Below are positions 23,344-28,899 of a DNA stretch of 28,899 nucleotides, piece after piece. This DNA comes from Candidatus Methylomirabilota bacterium. GTDB lineage: Bacteria > Methylomirabilota > Methylomirabilia > Methylomirabilales > 2-02-FULL-66-22. Below the pieces are notes generated by a model. The model made no database searches. It was not told the DNA's origin and was given only the letters and a program-made list of their open reading frames with translations. A program made the position numbers and the translations under genes. Location: assembly GCA_016208645.1 (NCBI GenBank), contig JACQXP010000018.1, positions 1 to 28,899 of the forward strand, read 5' to 3'. The stretch's first letter is position 1. Each line of letters opens with the position of its first letter.

Positions 23344-23637
23344 TTGACTGACATACAAAGCGCGAGATTGGAGACTCTCCAGTTGGCGCCAGATGAGAGG
23401 AAGAGACGGATCAACGAGCGGAAGTTTGGCGCATGGGAAGAGCTCCCAGGCGGCGGGAGACGATACTGGCATGAAGTTGAGGGTCGTCGGGGATGGCGAG
23501 CCCGGTACGTGAAGGAAGTGGATTCGGACGAAACGGTGGTGCGGTTCTGGCAAGAGATCTACAATGAAAGCGGTGTCCTCGTAGAGCGGCATGACAAGTA
23601 CCCGCTGGATCGAGGTCACGAAAGGTTAAGGGAGTAA
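23344..23637 (+). CDS. Small basic unknown protein, first gene of a two-gene unit
   Basis: The frame encodes up to 97 residues rich in Arg, Glu and Trp, with INERKFGAWEELPGGGRRYW and GRRGWRARYVKEVDSDETVV. The latter reads as a small beta-rich domain of alternating charged and aromatic residues. I do not recognise a named family, but the composition is clearly protein-like. The start is unsure. The frame opens with TTG at 23344, overlapping the stop of a six-codon ATG frame (23327-23347) that has AAGGAG just before it. Other TTG codons at 23368 and 23383 are possible. The next gene starts four bases after its stop, so the two are co-translated. The layout resembles a toxin-antitoxin pair, without motif support. 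Confidence 0.6.
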   Translation: MTDIQSARLETLQLAPDERKRRINERKFGAWEELPGGGRRYWHEVEGRRGWRARYVKEVDSDETVVRFWQEIYNESGVLVERHDKYPLDRGHERLRE

Positions 23638-23641
23638 AGCC

Positions 23642-23908
23642 ATGGTCATCACGCGGCAGATAGTCGCAGATCGGATCTCCGCCTACCTGCGCGGGCAGCA
23701 GAGGCTGGCGGAAATTGTTTCATGGGCGGAAGAAGCCATGCGGGAGGGGGAGTTTACGGAGGAGGATTTCACGGTCATCCGGGATGTGGTTGCCCGCCTC
23801 GGGCTCGCAGATGTGGCCGCCTTCGGGCTGTCCTGGGAGGATGCCGTGGACATGCTGTCGCGGCTCGGGTATCGAGCGACGGTGGAAGTCCAGGCTCTAC
23901 CAGGGTGA
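23642..23908 (+). CDS. Small acidic unknown protein, second gene of the two-gene unit
   Basis: The 88-residue, mostly helical, acidic protein starts MVITRQIVADRISAYLRGQQ and continues with WAEEAMREGEFTEEDFTVIRDVVARLG and a C-terminal beta-like segment. It has no visible nucleic-acid-binding helix-turn-helix or membrane segment. AAGGGAGT lies seven bases before the ATG, inside the end of the upstream gene. The pairing of a basic and an acidic small protein with a four-base gap suggests that they form a complex. An antitoxin or adaptor role is only inference. The gene has normal-looking codon use and is probably expressed. Confidence 0.65.
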   Translation: MVITRQIVADRISAYLRGQQRLAEIVSWAEEAMREGEFTEEDFTVIRDVVARLGLADVAAFGLSWEDAVDMLSRLGYRATVEVQALPG

Positions 23909-24345
23909 TCCGCCTCCGGCTCCCCGTTTCCGCGCTTCTCCGTTTCTCCGGTTCTCCCCCGCTTCCCGGCCCCTCGGCTCGCGGCTCGCGTGGCTCGGCT
24001 CCACGCTCCCGGTTCTTTCCCTGATCCGGTGCTAACTCGGTAATTGGGGTCAGGCCTTGATTATTTGCTATTCGTCAAATGGGACCCGGCCGTTTCTTCG
24101 TCCTCAAGGCGAGATCCTCCTCTCGGCGGCAGAACGTCGTGCCCCAGCGCTATGGGCCCGCTCCCCGGGGGCCTCTCGCGGTGTCCCGCTCCCCTGCCCC
24201 ATCGTAGTGGTGCCAGCCGGCGGCGTCGCTGCCGAGCGCGCGCAACCGGCCTAGCCCGAGCTGAGGAAGCGGGACCTGTCTGCCTTCGGCACAGGCAGGG
24301 AGGCGAGCCTGGGTCCCGCTCGAGGTCACCGGAGGTGCCTCCACG
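23909..24345. other. Structured non-coding stretch with repeat-like DNA
   Basis: These 437 bp start with pyrimidine-rich units (CGCTTCTCCGTTTCTCC, then CTCGGCTCGCGGCTCGCG). They then hold the REP-like hairpin at 24046-24087, and later a set of nested hairpins around 24270-24321 in which AGCGGGACC pairs with GGTCCCGCT and TGCCTTCGGCA folds inside. Open frames here are arginine- and proline-rich and not convincing. The region looks like accumulated intergenic mobile-repeat debris. Confidence 0.55.
24046..24087. repeat. REP-like hairpin beginning GGGGTCAGGCCTTGA
   Basis: GGGTC (24047-24051) pairs with GACCC (24083-24087), and ATTTG (24063-24067) with CAAAT (24076-24080), forming an interrupted stem. 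The GGGGTCAGGCCTTGATTATTTG sequence resembles the ends of REP units mobilised by Y1-type (TnpA-REP) transposases; that resemblance is from memory. No transposase is present nearby, so it would be a solo or decayed copy. Confidence 0.5.
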
Positions 24346-24666
24346 TTGGAAGCGCGCTCCCTCTCCCCGGGACGCGAGCGGTGGCCCAATGACTACCACC
24401 TGTCCGGTTTGTGGAAGGAGCCCGACGGCGTCGGTCAGCGTATCGGGGAACTGGCTGGCCTTCAGCGCGCCCTGGCGAATTTGGCGGATGGAGTCGGCTT
24501 TGCGGATGAGGACGGCGCTGTGTTTCTTGTGCGGGTTCGCAAGGATGATTCGGAGGCCGAATCGATCTCTTGCGATCTGGATAGGGGAGAGTTAGATGGC
24601 TTGTCAGGGGATGAACGCGAACCAACCTGGGAGCACTGGCACAACGTAACCAACGCTTCATCGTAG
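24346..24666 (+). CDS. Hypothetical protein, possibly decayed at its N-terminus
   Basis: From a TTG at 24346 (GGAGG ten bases upstream) the frame encodes 106 residues. From about residue 17 it reads like a real protein: DYHLSGLWKEPDGVGQRIGE, LADGVGFADEDGAVFLVRVRKDDSEAES, DLDRGELDGLSGDEREPTWEHWHN. I do not recognise the family. The first residues (Pro/Arg/Ser-rich) may be non-homologous sequence joined to a truncated gene. A second overlapping frame from an ATG near 24389 contains TTTCPVCGRSP but soon becomes unlikely. Its end runs to the edge of the alr-fragment region. Confidence 0.45.
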   Translation: MEARSLSPGRERWPNDYHLSGLWKEPDGVGQRIGELAGLQRALANLADGVGFADEDGAVFLVRVRKDDSEAESISCDLDRGELDGLSGDEREPTWEHWHNVTNASS

Positions 24667-24705
24667 CGGCTCCATGCCGTGGCGTAGGACCCGCGCCAAC
24701 TCTGA

Positions 24706-24840
24706 GTCGGCGGTGATCTCGCCCGCGCCCCGGCGGCCGATCAGGACCTGGCCGCGGTTACTGAGCAGGCGCCCGCACCCGTCGGCATAGCCCACGGGCA
24801 GCGTGGCCACGCGCAGATCCCGCGGGGCCACGAAGGTGCG
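24706..24840 (-). pseudogene. Partial duplicate of alanine racemase gene with in-frame internal deletion
   Basis: These 135 bp are nearly identical to bases 26383-26622 of the complete alr gene in the same orientation, encoding FVAPRDLRVATLPVGYADGCG and then RLLSNRGQVLIG joined to RRGAGEITAD. Compared with alr, exactly 105 bp (35 codons) are missing. The missing piece lies between two copies of GATCAGGACC in alr (26416-26425 and 26521-26530), and one copy remains here at 24739-24748. The lost part includes the conserved RVCMDM region. No PLP-lysine domain is present, so the fragment cannot be an enzyme. Confidence 0.92.
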
Positions 24841-24851
24841 AGCGGGTTCCA

Positions 24852-24866
24852 TTCCACGGCGTGGAA
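24852..24866. other. Small perfect palindrome after the ATPase gene
   Basis: TTCCAC-GGC-GTGGAA lies four bases past the ATPase stop codon on the minus strand. The surrounding 25 bp resemble, at about 20 of 28 aligned positions, a segment at 24666-24692 on the other side of the alr fragment. The fragment is therefore flanked by imperfect direct repeats. There is no T tract. Confidence 0.35.
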
Positions 24867-24870
24867 ACCC

Positions 24871-26151
24871 TCAGTCGACCGGCCCAAAGAGGCGCCAGTC
24901 GGGAACCGCCCACACGTGAGGGGCCACGGGCTGCACCTCCCGCCCCCGATTCACCACGAGACCGACCCGTCGGGCCGTCCGTCCGAGACCGGGCGGGTGA
25001 ATCGCCTGGAGGACCTCCGCCAGCGGCCTGGCATCCACAGGGTGCGCCCTTCTCCCCGCCTTCGCCTCGATGGCCAGGAGCGTTTGGGACGAGTGCAGGA
25101 TGAAGTCTACCTCGCGCCCCGCGTGGGTCCGGTAGAAGTGAAGGTGGGGAGGGTCGCCCTGCCATGACATCCACCGGAGGAGCTCGTCGAGGACCATCGT
25201 CTCGAACAGCGCCCCGTTATCCAGCTCGGCGCGATCTGTCATCAACCGGGCGAGGCCTGGATCCGTCCAGTAGACCTTGGGGCTCTTGACCAGACGGGCC
25301 GCGGTGGTCGGAAGGAGGGGGCGCAACAGCACGGCCTGATACGAGATCTCCAGGAACCGGACGTAGCGCTTGACGGTATTCACCGCCACCCCGAGTTCCC
25401 GGGCAATCTCCGAGTACGAGAGACGCTGGGCCGTCCGGGCGGCCAGCAGCACCTGGGCCAGGGCGAACTGATCGAGGTCCGCGACCCGCCCGAGATCCAC
25501 CAGGTCCCGCTCCAGATAGGTCCGGCGGAAATCGCGCAACCAGGCCCGCCGATCGTCTGCGGAGAGCGGCTCGATCCCGGGATACCCCCCCCAGCGAAGA
25601 TGCTCCTCCTCGAGACCACGCCAGACGCGACCTGCCTCGGCGGAGGGGGCGTGCTTCTCCAATCGGCGAAGCCCCGACTCCCCCTCCTGCCAGATGCGAT
25701 CCAGGCCGGTCAGCGGGACCTCTTCTCCATGGATCCGCTCCACGAGCGCCAGCGGCCACAGCTCCAACAGCGCCGCCCGGCCGGCCAGCGTCTCGCGGAC
25801 CTGTCGGAGCAGGCGGATCTGGGAAGATCCCAGCAGCAAGAACCGGTGACCCTTCTTCCGGTCCGCCAGAAGCTTGACCGCATCCAGAAGCCCGGGCTGC
25901 TTTTGGACCTCGTCCAGGATCACCAGGCGATCGCCGTGATCCAGACGTTGGACCGGATCGGCCGCCAGGCGCAGCCGCTCATCGGGGTCATCCAACGAGA
26001 AATACACGGAGGGAATTCGCTCCGCCCTGGGCAGCAGATCGCGCACCAGAGTCGTCTTGCCCGTCTGGCGCGCCCCGGTCAGGACCGTAATCGGGAAGCG
26101 CGCCAACCGCGATCGGAGCAGGCGTACCAGGCCTCGCGGGTGGAGTGGCAT
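24871..26151 (-). CDS. AAA_14 / DUF4143 ATPase with PD-(D/E)XK-like C-terminal domain
   Basis: The 426-residue protein has a Walker A GARQTGKTT (26-34), Walker B LVILDEVQ (76-83) and a sensor segment FLLLGSSQIRLLR. A winged-helix region follows (YSEIARELGVAVNTVKRYVRFLE, about 245-270). The C-terminal DUF4143 domain contains EVDFIL and, after a short loop, AIEAKAG, a nuclease-fold pattern. Such ATPases are common, mobile, single-gene accessory units of unknown physiological role. The ATG at 26151 is chosen; a TTG at 26160 adds three residues. It lies between alr and the alr fragment, in the same direction, and has its own palindromic promoter region. Confidence 0.88.
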   Translation of the reverse strand: MPLHPRGLVRLLRSRLARFPITVLTGARQTGKTTLVRDLLPRAERIPSVYFSLDDPDERLRLAADPVQRLDHGDRLVILDEVQKQPGLLDAVKLLADRKKGHRFLLLGSSQIRLLRQVRETLAGRAALLELWPLALVERIHGEEVPLTGLDRIWQEGESGLRRLEKHAPSAEAGRVWRGLEEEHLRWGGYPGIEPLSADDRRAWLRDFRRTYLERDLVDLGRVADLDQFALAQVLLAARTAQRLSYSEIARELGVAVNTVKRYVRFLEISYQAVLLRPLLPTTAARLVKSPKVYWTDPGLARLMTDRAELDNGALFETMVLDELLRWMSWQGDPPHLHFYRTHAGREVDFILHSSQTLLAIEAKAGRRAHPVDARPLAEVLQAIHPPGLGRTARRVGLVVNRGREVQPVAPHVWAVPDWRLFGPVD

Positions 26152-26173
26152 GGCCGACAATTACCCTTGGCGC

Positions 26174-26205
26174 TGCAAAATATCAAGGAAATTTTGCAAT
26201 GACAA
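26174..26205 (-). promoter_or_regulatory. Promoter with overlapping palindromic operator for the ATPase gene
   Basis: TGCAAAAT (26174-26181) and ATTTTGCA (26191-26198) form a perfect inverted repeat with a nine-base spacer. On the minus strand TTGTCA (complement of 26200-26205) and TATTTT (complement of 26177-26182) are 17 bp apart, so the palindrome covers the spacer and -10 box. The spot is strikingly AT-rich against its surroundings. A repressor, perhaps the ATPase through its winged helix, would block transcription here; that is inference. Confidence 0.6.
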
Positions 26206-26238
26206 TGAATACATTCCGAGGGGCGGATCGGGGTTCCC

Positions 26239-27414
26239 TCAACTCGCCCGGGCAGGATCCGGCGGGGAGGCCGGCCGGTACACCCGCGGGACGCGCGAGG
26301 CCGGCCGGTACACCCGCGGGACGCGCGGGCCGATGCGGCAGAGGACCTCGTAGCTGATGGTGCCCTGGAGCTCCGCCACCTCGTCGGCGGTGATCTCGCC
26401 CGCGCCCTGGCGGCCGATCAGGACCGCCTCGTCGCCCACCCGGACGTCCGGGAGGCGGCTCACGTCCACCATGGTCATGTCCATGCACACCCGCCCGACG
26501 ATGGGGACCCGCTGCCCCCGGATCAGGACCTGACCGCGGTTACTGAGCAGGCGCCCGCACCCGTCGGCGTAGCCCACGGGCAGCGTGGCCACGCGGAGAT
26601 CTTGCGGGGCCACGAAGGTGCGGCCGTAACTCACGCTCTCGCCCTGCGCCACGTCCCGGATCTGGCTGATGGCCGTCCGGAGGCGGAGCGCGGGCCGGAG
26701 CGGCGGCTCGGGCCCGCCCCGCGGGCCGCGGGGATGGTATCCGTAGAGCATGATGCCCGGCCGCACCAGGTCCAGCCGGGCCGCGGGGAGGAAGAGCAGG
26801 GCGGCGCTGTTCGCCGCGTGCCGGAGCGGTGCCGGGATGCCGGCAGCGGCGAGGTCCCGTGCGGCCTCCGCGAAGCGCGCGAGTTGCTCCCCCGCGAAGC
26901 GGGGGTCTTCCGCCTCCGCCTCGGCAAAGTGGGTCATGAGCCCCGCCAGCCGCACGGAGGGGAGGGAGCGGATCTTCTCCGCCACCCCGCGGATCTCGTG
27001 GGGCCGGAGGCCGACCCGGCCCATGCCGGTATCCACCTTCAGGTGAAGCCCCAGGACGCGCCCGCGGGCCCGCGCCGCGCGGTCCAGCGCCTCGGCCTGC
27101 CCCTGATCGCTGACGCACTGATCCAGGTCGTGCGCCGCGACGAGGTCCGCCTGATCCGGCGCGACCGGGCCGAGAACCAGCATCCCGCACGCGATGCCAG
27201 CCTCACGGAGCGGGACCGCTTCCTCGGGGATGGCCACCCCCAACCAGGTGGCCCCCGCCGCAAGCGCAGCCTTCGCCACCGGCACGGCCCCGTGGCCGTA
27301 GGCATCGCCCTTCACGACGGCCATCACCTGGGTTCCGGGACCGGCGAGGCGACAGGCCAGCCCGACGTTGGCGGCAATGGCAGCCAGGTCGATTTCCACG
27401 TAGGTTGGGCGCAT
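26239..27414 (-). CDS. alr: Alanine racemase
   Basis: The 391-residue PLP enzyme makes D-alanine for peptidoglycan. The PLP lysine is Lys35 in VVKGDAYGHG, and the second catalytic residue is the Tyr of LPVGYADGCGR. HLKVDTGMGRVGL, the HAANSAAL region and GRVCMDMTMVDV are also family hallmarks. ATG 27414 has GGGGGAAAG upstream; a TTG at 27420 is an alternative. The C-terminus is odd: a 30-bp tandem duplication repeats RVPRVYRPAS, followed by PPDPARAS. The extension lies past the conserved fold end and probably does not harm activity. A partial copy of the gene lies 1.5 kb away beyond the ATPase gene. Confidence 0.94.
   Translation of the reverse strand: MRPTYVEIDLAAIAANVGLACRLAGPGTQVMAVVKGDAYGHGAVPVAKAALAAGATWLGVAIPEEAVPLREAGIACGMLVLGPVAPDQADLVAAHDLDQCVSDQGQAEALDRAARARGRVLGLHLKVDTGMGRVGLRPHEIRGVAEKIRSLPSVRLAGLMTHFAEAEAEDPRFAGEQLARFAEAARDLAAAGIPAPLRHAANSAALLFLPAARLDLVRPGIMLYGYHPRGPRGGPEPPLRPALRLRTAISQIRDVAQGESVSYGRTFVAPQDLRVATLPVGYADGCGRLLSNRGQVLIRGQRVPIVGRVCMDMTMVDVSRLPDVRVGDEAVLIGRQGAGEITADEVAELQGTISYEVLCRIGPRVPRVYRPASRVPRVYRPASPPDPARAS
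26267..26326. repeat. Two perfect 30-bp tandem copies in the 3' end of alr
   Basis: The 30-bp unit beginning GAGGCCGGCCGGTACACCCG occurs at 26267-26296 and again without mismatch at 26297-26326. It adds ten codons in frame and duplicates RVPRVYRPAS in the alr product. Perfect identity suggests a recent slippage duplication. Confidence 0.9.
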
Positions 27415-27453
27415 GGGCAACTTTCCCCCGCGGGCTTTCGCGACTCCGGGACG

Positions 27454-27483
27454 AAGATAGCAGAACTGGCCGCCATTGGTAAA
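27454..27483 (-). promoter_or_regulatory. Candidate promoter of alr
   Basis: On the minus strand TTTACC (complement of 27478-27483) and TATCTT (complement of 27454-27459) are 18 bp apart, about 40 bp before the alr start codon. Each box matches four of six consensus bases. Confidence 0.4.
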
Positions 27484-27621
27484 GCCGTCGGTTACTCACC
27501 CTCCTGGAGGAGTGAGGACCGGTGTGGGTGTACAGCGAAGAAAAATGGCAAAATACCTGGAAAAGACGCGGTCATAAGCCAGATATGGCCCATATACCCC
27601 ATTTATTTCCGCTGCCTGATC
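27484..27621. other. Intergenic stretch between alr and the groES promoter
   Basis: No gene is visible. CTCAC-CCTCC and GGAGG-A-GTGAG (about 27493-27514) form a hairpin. The DNA beyond 27540 becomes AT-rich as it approaches the heat-shock promoter. Confidence 0.4.
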
Positions 27622-27650
27622 TTGCAAACCAACCCGTGAGAAATTAAATT
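27622..27650 (+). promoter_or_regulatory. Promoter of groES-groEL
   Basis: TTGCAA (27622-27627) and TAAATT (27645-27650) are 17 bp apart and each matches four of six consensus bases. The expected transcription start falls at the left edge of the CIRCE operator, the usual arrangement for HrcA-repressed chaperonin operons. Confidence 0.65.
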
Positions 27651-27657
27651 CCCGCTG

Positions 27658-27684
27658 CTAGCACTCGACACCAGGGAGTGCTAA
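27658..27684 (+). promoter_or_regulatory. CIRCE operator (HrcA binding site)
   Basis: CTAGCACTC (27658-27666), a nine-base spacer and GAGTGCTAA (27676-27684) match the CIRCE consensus TTAGCACTC-N9-GAGTGCTAA at every position but the first. HrcA binds CIRCE and represses chaperone operons until heat shock depletes GroEL. The site precedes groES by 175 bp, leaving a long 5' leader. Confidence 0.97.
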
Positions 27685-27859
27685 CAACGTAGAGGCGGCC
27701 GGCTCGTTCATTTTTTCGCCTCCCGAAGAGCCAGAGCGAAACTCATTACAGGCGAAGCTGAGCACGCTGCGGGCCGAGATGAGCCGCCCGCATGGTTCTC
27801 CCTCTCACCGTTCGCGAGGGATGGTGGCGTTCCAACTCTCTGGAAAGGAGTGACGCGCG

Positions 27860-28150
27860 ATGAAGAAGATCAAGCCACTGCAGGACCGGATCCTGGTCAA
27901 GCGCCTGGAGGAGAAGGAGGTCAAGAAGGGCGGCATCATCAGCCCGGATACGGCCAAGGAAAAGCCGCAAGAGGGCGAGGTGGTGGCCGTCGGTCCGGGG
28001 AAGGTCACCGACGACGGGAAGCGGCAGCCCCTGGACGTCAAGGTCGGGGACAAGATCCTCTTCGGGAAATACTCCGGCTCCGAGGTGAAGCTCGGCGATG
28101 AGGAGTTCCTCATCATGCGGGAAGAGGACGTCCTCGGCATCTTGCAGTAA
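27860..28150 (+). CDS. groES: Co-chaperonin GroES
   Basis: The 96-residue protein MKKIKPLQDRILVKRLEEKE has the mobile loop KKGGIISPDTAKEKPQEGEV that touches GroEL, and ends with the roof and beta-barrel segments GDKILFGKYSGSEVKLGDEEF. It caps the GroEL folding chamber as a heptamer. AAAGGAG stands nine bases before the ATG. The gene is followed by groEL after 68 bp and is controlled by the upstream CIRCE site. Confidence 0.97.
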   Translation: MKKIKPLQDRILVKRLEEKEVKKGGIISPDTAKEKPQEGEVVAVGPGKVTDDGKRQPLDVKVGDKILFGKYSGSEVKLGDEEFLIMREEDVLGILQ

Positions 28151-28218
28151 CCCGACCGGTGCGCGGTTTCTGGTTCGATCCATCAGCCTGACGGACACAC
28201 ACGTAAGGAGGAGACAGC

Positions 28219-28899
28219 ATGCCAGCCAAGCAACTGATGTTCGATGAGGAGGCCCGCCGGGCGATCCTCCGCGGCGTAGACAAGCTGGCCAACGCCGTGA
28301 AGGCGACCCTGGGGCCCAAGGGACGCAACGTCGTCCTCGACAAGAAGTTCGGCGCGCCCACCATCACGAAAGACGGCGTCACGGTGGCGAAGGAGATCGA
28401 GCTGGAGGATCCCTTCGAGAACATGGGCGCCCAGATGGTGAAGGAAGTGGCGTCCAAGACCTCGGACGTGGCCGGCGACGGGACCACCACGGCCACGGTC
28501 CTGGCCCAGGCCATCATCCGCGAGGGGATGAAGAACGTCACGGCCGGGAGCAACCCCATGGCGCTGAAGCGCGGCATCGACAAGGCGGTGGATGGGGTCG
28601 TCGAGGAGATCAAGAAGCTCTCCAAGCCCACCAAGGGCAAGAAGGAGATCTCCCAGGTGGCCAGCATCTCCGCCAACAACGACAAGACCATCGGCGACCT
28701 GATCGCCGACGCCCTGGAGAAGGTCGGCAAGGACGGGGTCATCACGGTGGAGGAGGCCAAGGGGGTCGAGACCACCCTGGACGTGGTCGAGGGGATGCAG
28801 TTCGACCGGGGCTACATCTCCCCCTACTTCGTCACCGACACCGAGCGGATGGAGGCGGTGGTGGAGAACCCCCTGATCCTGATCCGCGAGAAGAAGATC
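28219..28899 (+). CDS. groEL: Chaperonin GroEL (5' part, cut by the window end)
   Basis: The first 227 codons of the 60-kDa chaperonin are present, starting MPAKQLMFDEEARRAILRGV. They include the nucleotide-binding segments VKATLGPKGRNVVLDKKFGA and VAGDGTTTATVLAQAII and the start of the apical domain (VEGMQFDRGYISPYFVTD). The ATP-hydrolysing Asp in AGDGTTT is kept. AAGGAGGAG lies just upstream of the ATG at 28219. The remainder, about 315 codons, is outside the window. Confidence 0.97.
   Translation, partial: MPAKQLMFDEEARRAILRGVDKLANAVKATLGPKGRNVVLDKKFGAPTITKDGVTVAKEIELEDPFENMGAQMVKEVASKTSDVAGDGTTTATVLAQAIIREGMKNVTAGSNPMALKRGIDKAVDGVVEEIKKLSKPTKGKKEISQVASISANNDKTIGDLIADALEKVGKDGVITVEEAKGVETTLDVVEGMQFDRGYISPYFVTDTERMEAVVENPLILIREKKI

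Noticed and set aside
23215..23619. 134-codon minus-strand frame opposite the small unknown gene
   Set aside because: The plus-strand frame has better composition, and a co-oriented neighbour only four bases away with a clear ribosome binding site. The minus frame runs into the inverted repeat.
24085..24345. Possible SRP RNA, tmRNA or other structured RNA gene
   Set aside because: There are hairpins, but none of the conserved sequence signatures of these RNAs was found.
24061..24399. 112-codon minus-strand frame in the structured region
   Set aside because: It is Arg/Gly/Pro-rich, crosses the hairpins and the REP-like sequence, and has no plausible ribosome site.
26267..26326. Possible CRISPR or other direct-repeat array
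   Set aside because: There are only two adjacent units with no spacers, inside the alr coding frame.
26602..27639. 345-codon plus-strand frame opposite alr
   Set aside because: It is an antisense shadow of alr; the alr frame has all catalytic motifs.

Overview
The window is high-GC bacterial chromosome made almost entirely of housekeeping genes. The gene set includes GroES/GroEL, a class I-type prolyl-tRNA synthetase with its editing insert, the MEP isoprenoid enzymes Dxr and IspG, futalosine-route menaquinone genes, molybdenum-cofactor genes and the RemA-Gmk-RpoZ block. It points to a free-living, probably uncultured, anaerobically or nitrate-respiring lineage. A Methylomirabilota/Rokubacteria-like organism would fit, but nothing in the sequence proves the phylum. 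I see no rRNA, tRNA, CRISPR array, prophage or intact insertion sequence.

Layout. Bases 1-147 are the 3' end of a histidine-rich protein gene. A HAD phosphatase (206-862, -) follows, then an intergenic stretch with a dispersed palindromic element and the likely terminator of the next operon. From 9974 down to 1338 runs one long minus-strand cluster: yicC, remA, gmk, rpoZ, moeA, mobB, mobA, an aminofutalosine-deaminase-like amidohydrolase, mqnA, a broken metallophosphoesterase, a rhodanese and a small hypothetical gene. A divergent fmdB-type zinc-ribbon gene with a good promoter lies at 10151-10444. From 17025 down to 10510 runs a second minus-strand operon: GGDEF response regulator, dxr, rseP, ispG, proS. 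From 22953 down to 17209 runs a third, behind a near-consensus sigma-70 promoter: sugar-nucleotidyltransferase/degenerate mutase fusion, phosphohexomutase, enolase, ftsB.

The stretch 22978-26240 is accessory in character. It holds two small co-oriented unknown genes, a REP-like hairpin and other structured DNA, one more unknown gene, a decayed partial copy of alr, and an AAA_14/DUF4143 ATPase whose promoter overlaps a palindromic operator. The complete alr (26239-27414) has a 30-bp tandem duplication at its 3' end. The window closes with a heat-shock promoter carrying a CIRCE (HrcA) operator, groES and the first 227 codons of groEL.

The genes group by theme. moeA-mobB-mobA and the two menaquinone genes link molybdoenzyme cofactor supply with the quinone pool. 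dxr and ispG are MEP-pathway enzymes co-transcribed with a c-di-GMP synthase-type regulator and the site-2 protease. The two mutase-family genes with enolase sit at the sugar-phosphate/cell-envelope branch point. The most unusual signals are: the nucleotidyltransferase with a mutase domain that has lost every catalytic motif; the in-frame-deleted alr duplicate beside the ATPase; short palindromic elements abutting stop codons; the metallophosphoesterase with an excised metal-binding segment; and the divergent MoeA. I did not find a convincing new multi-gene defence or biosynthetic system. The best candidates for undescribed biology are the two-gene unknown module at 23344-23908 and the element between remA and gmk.
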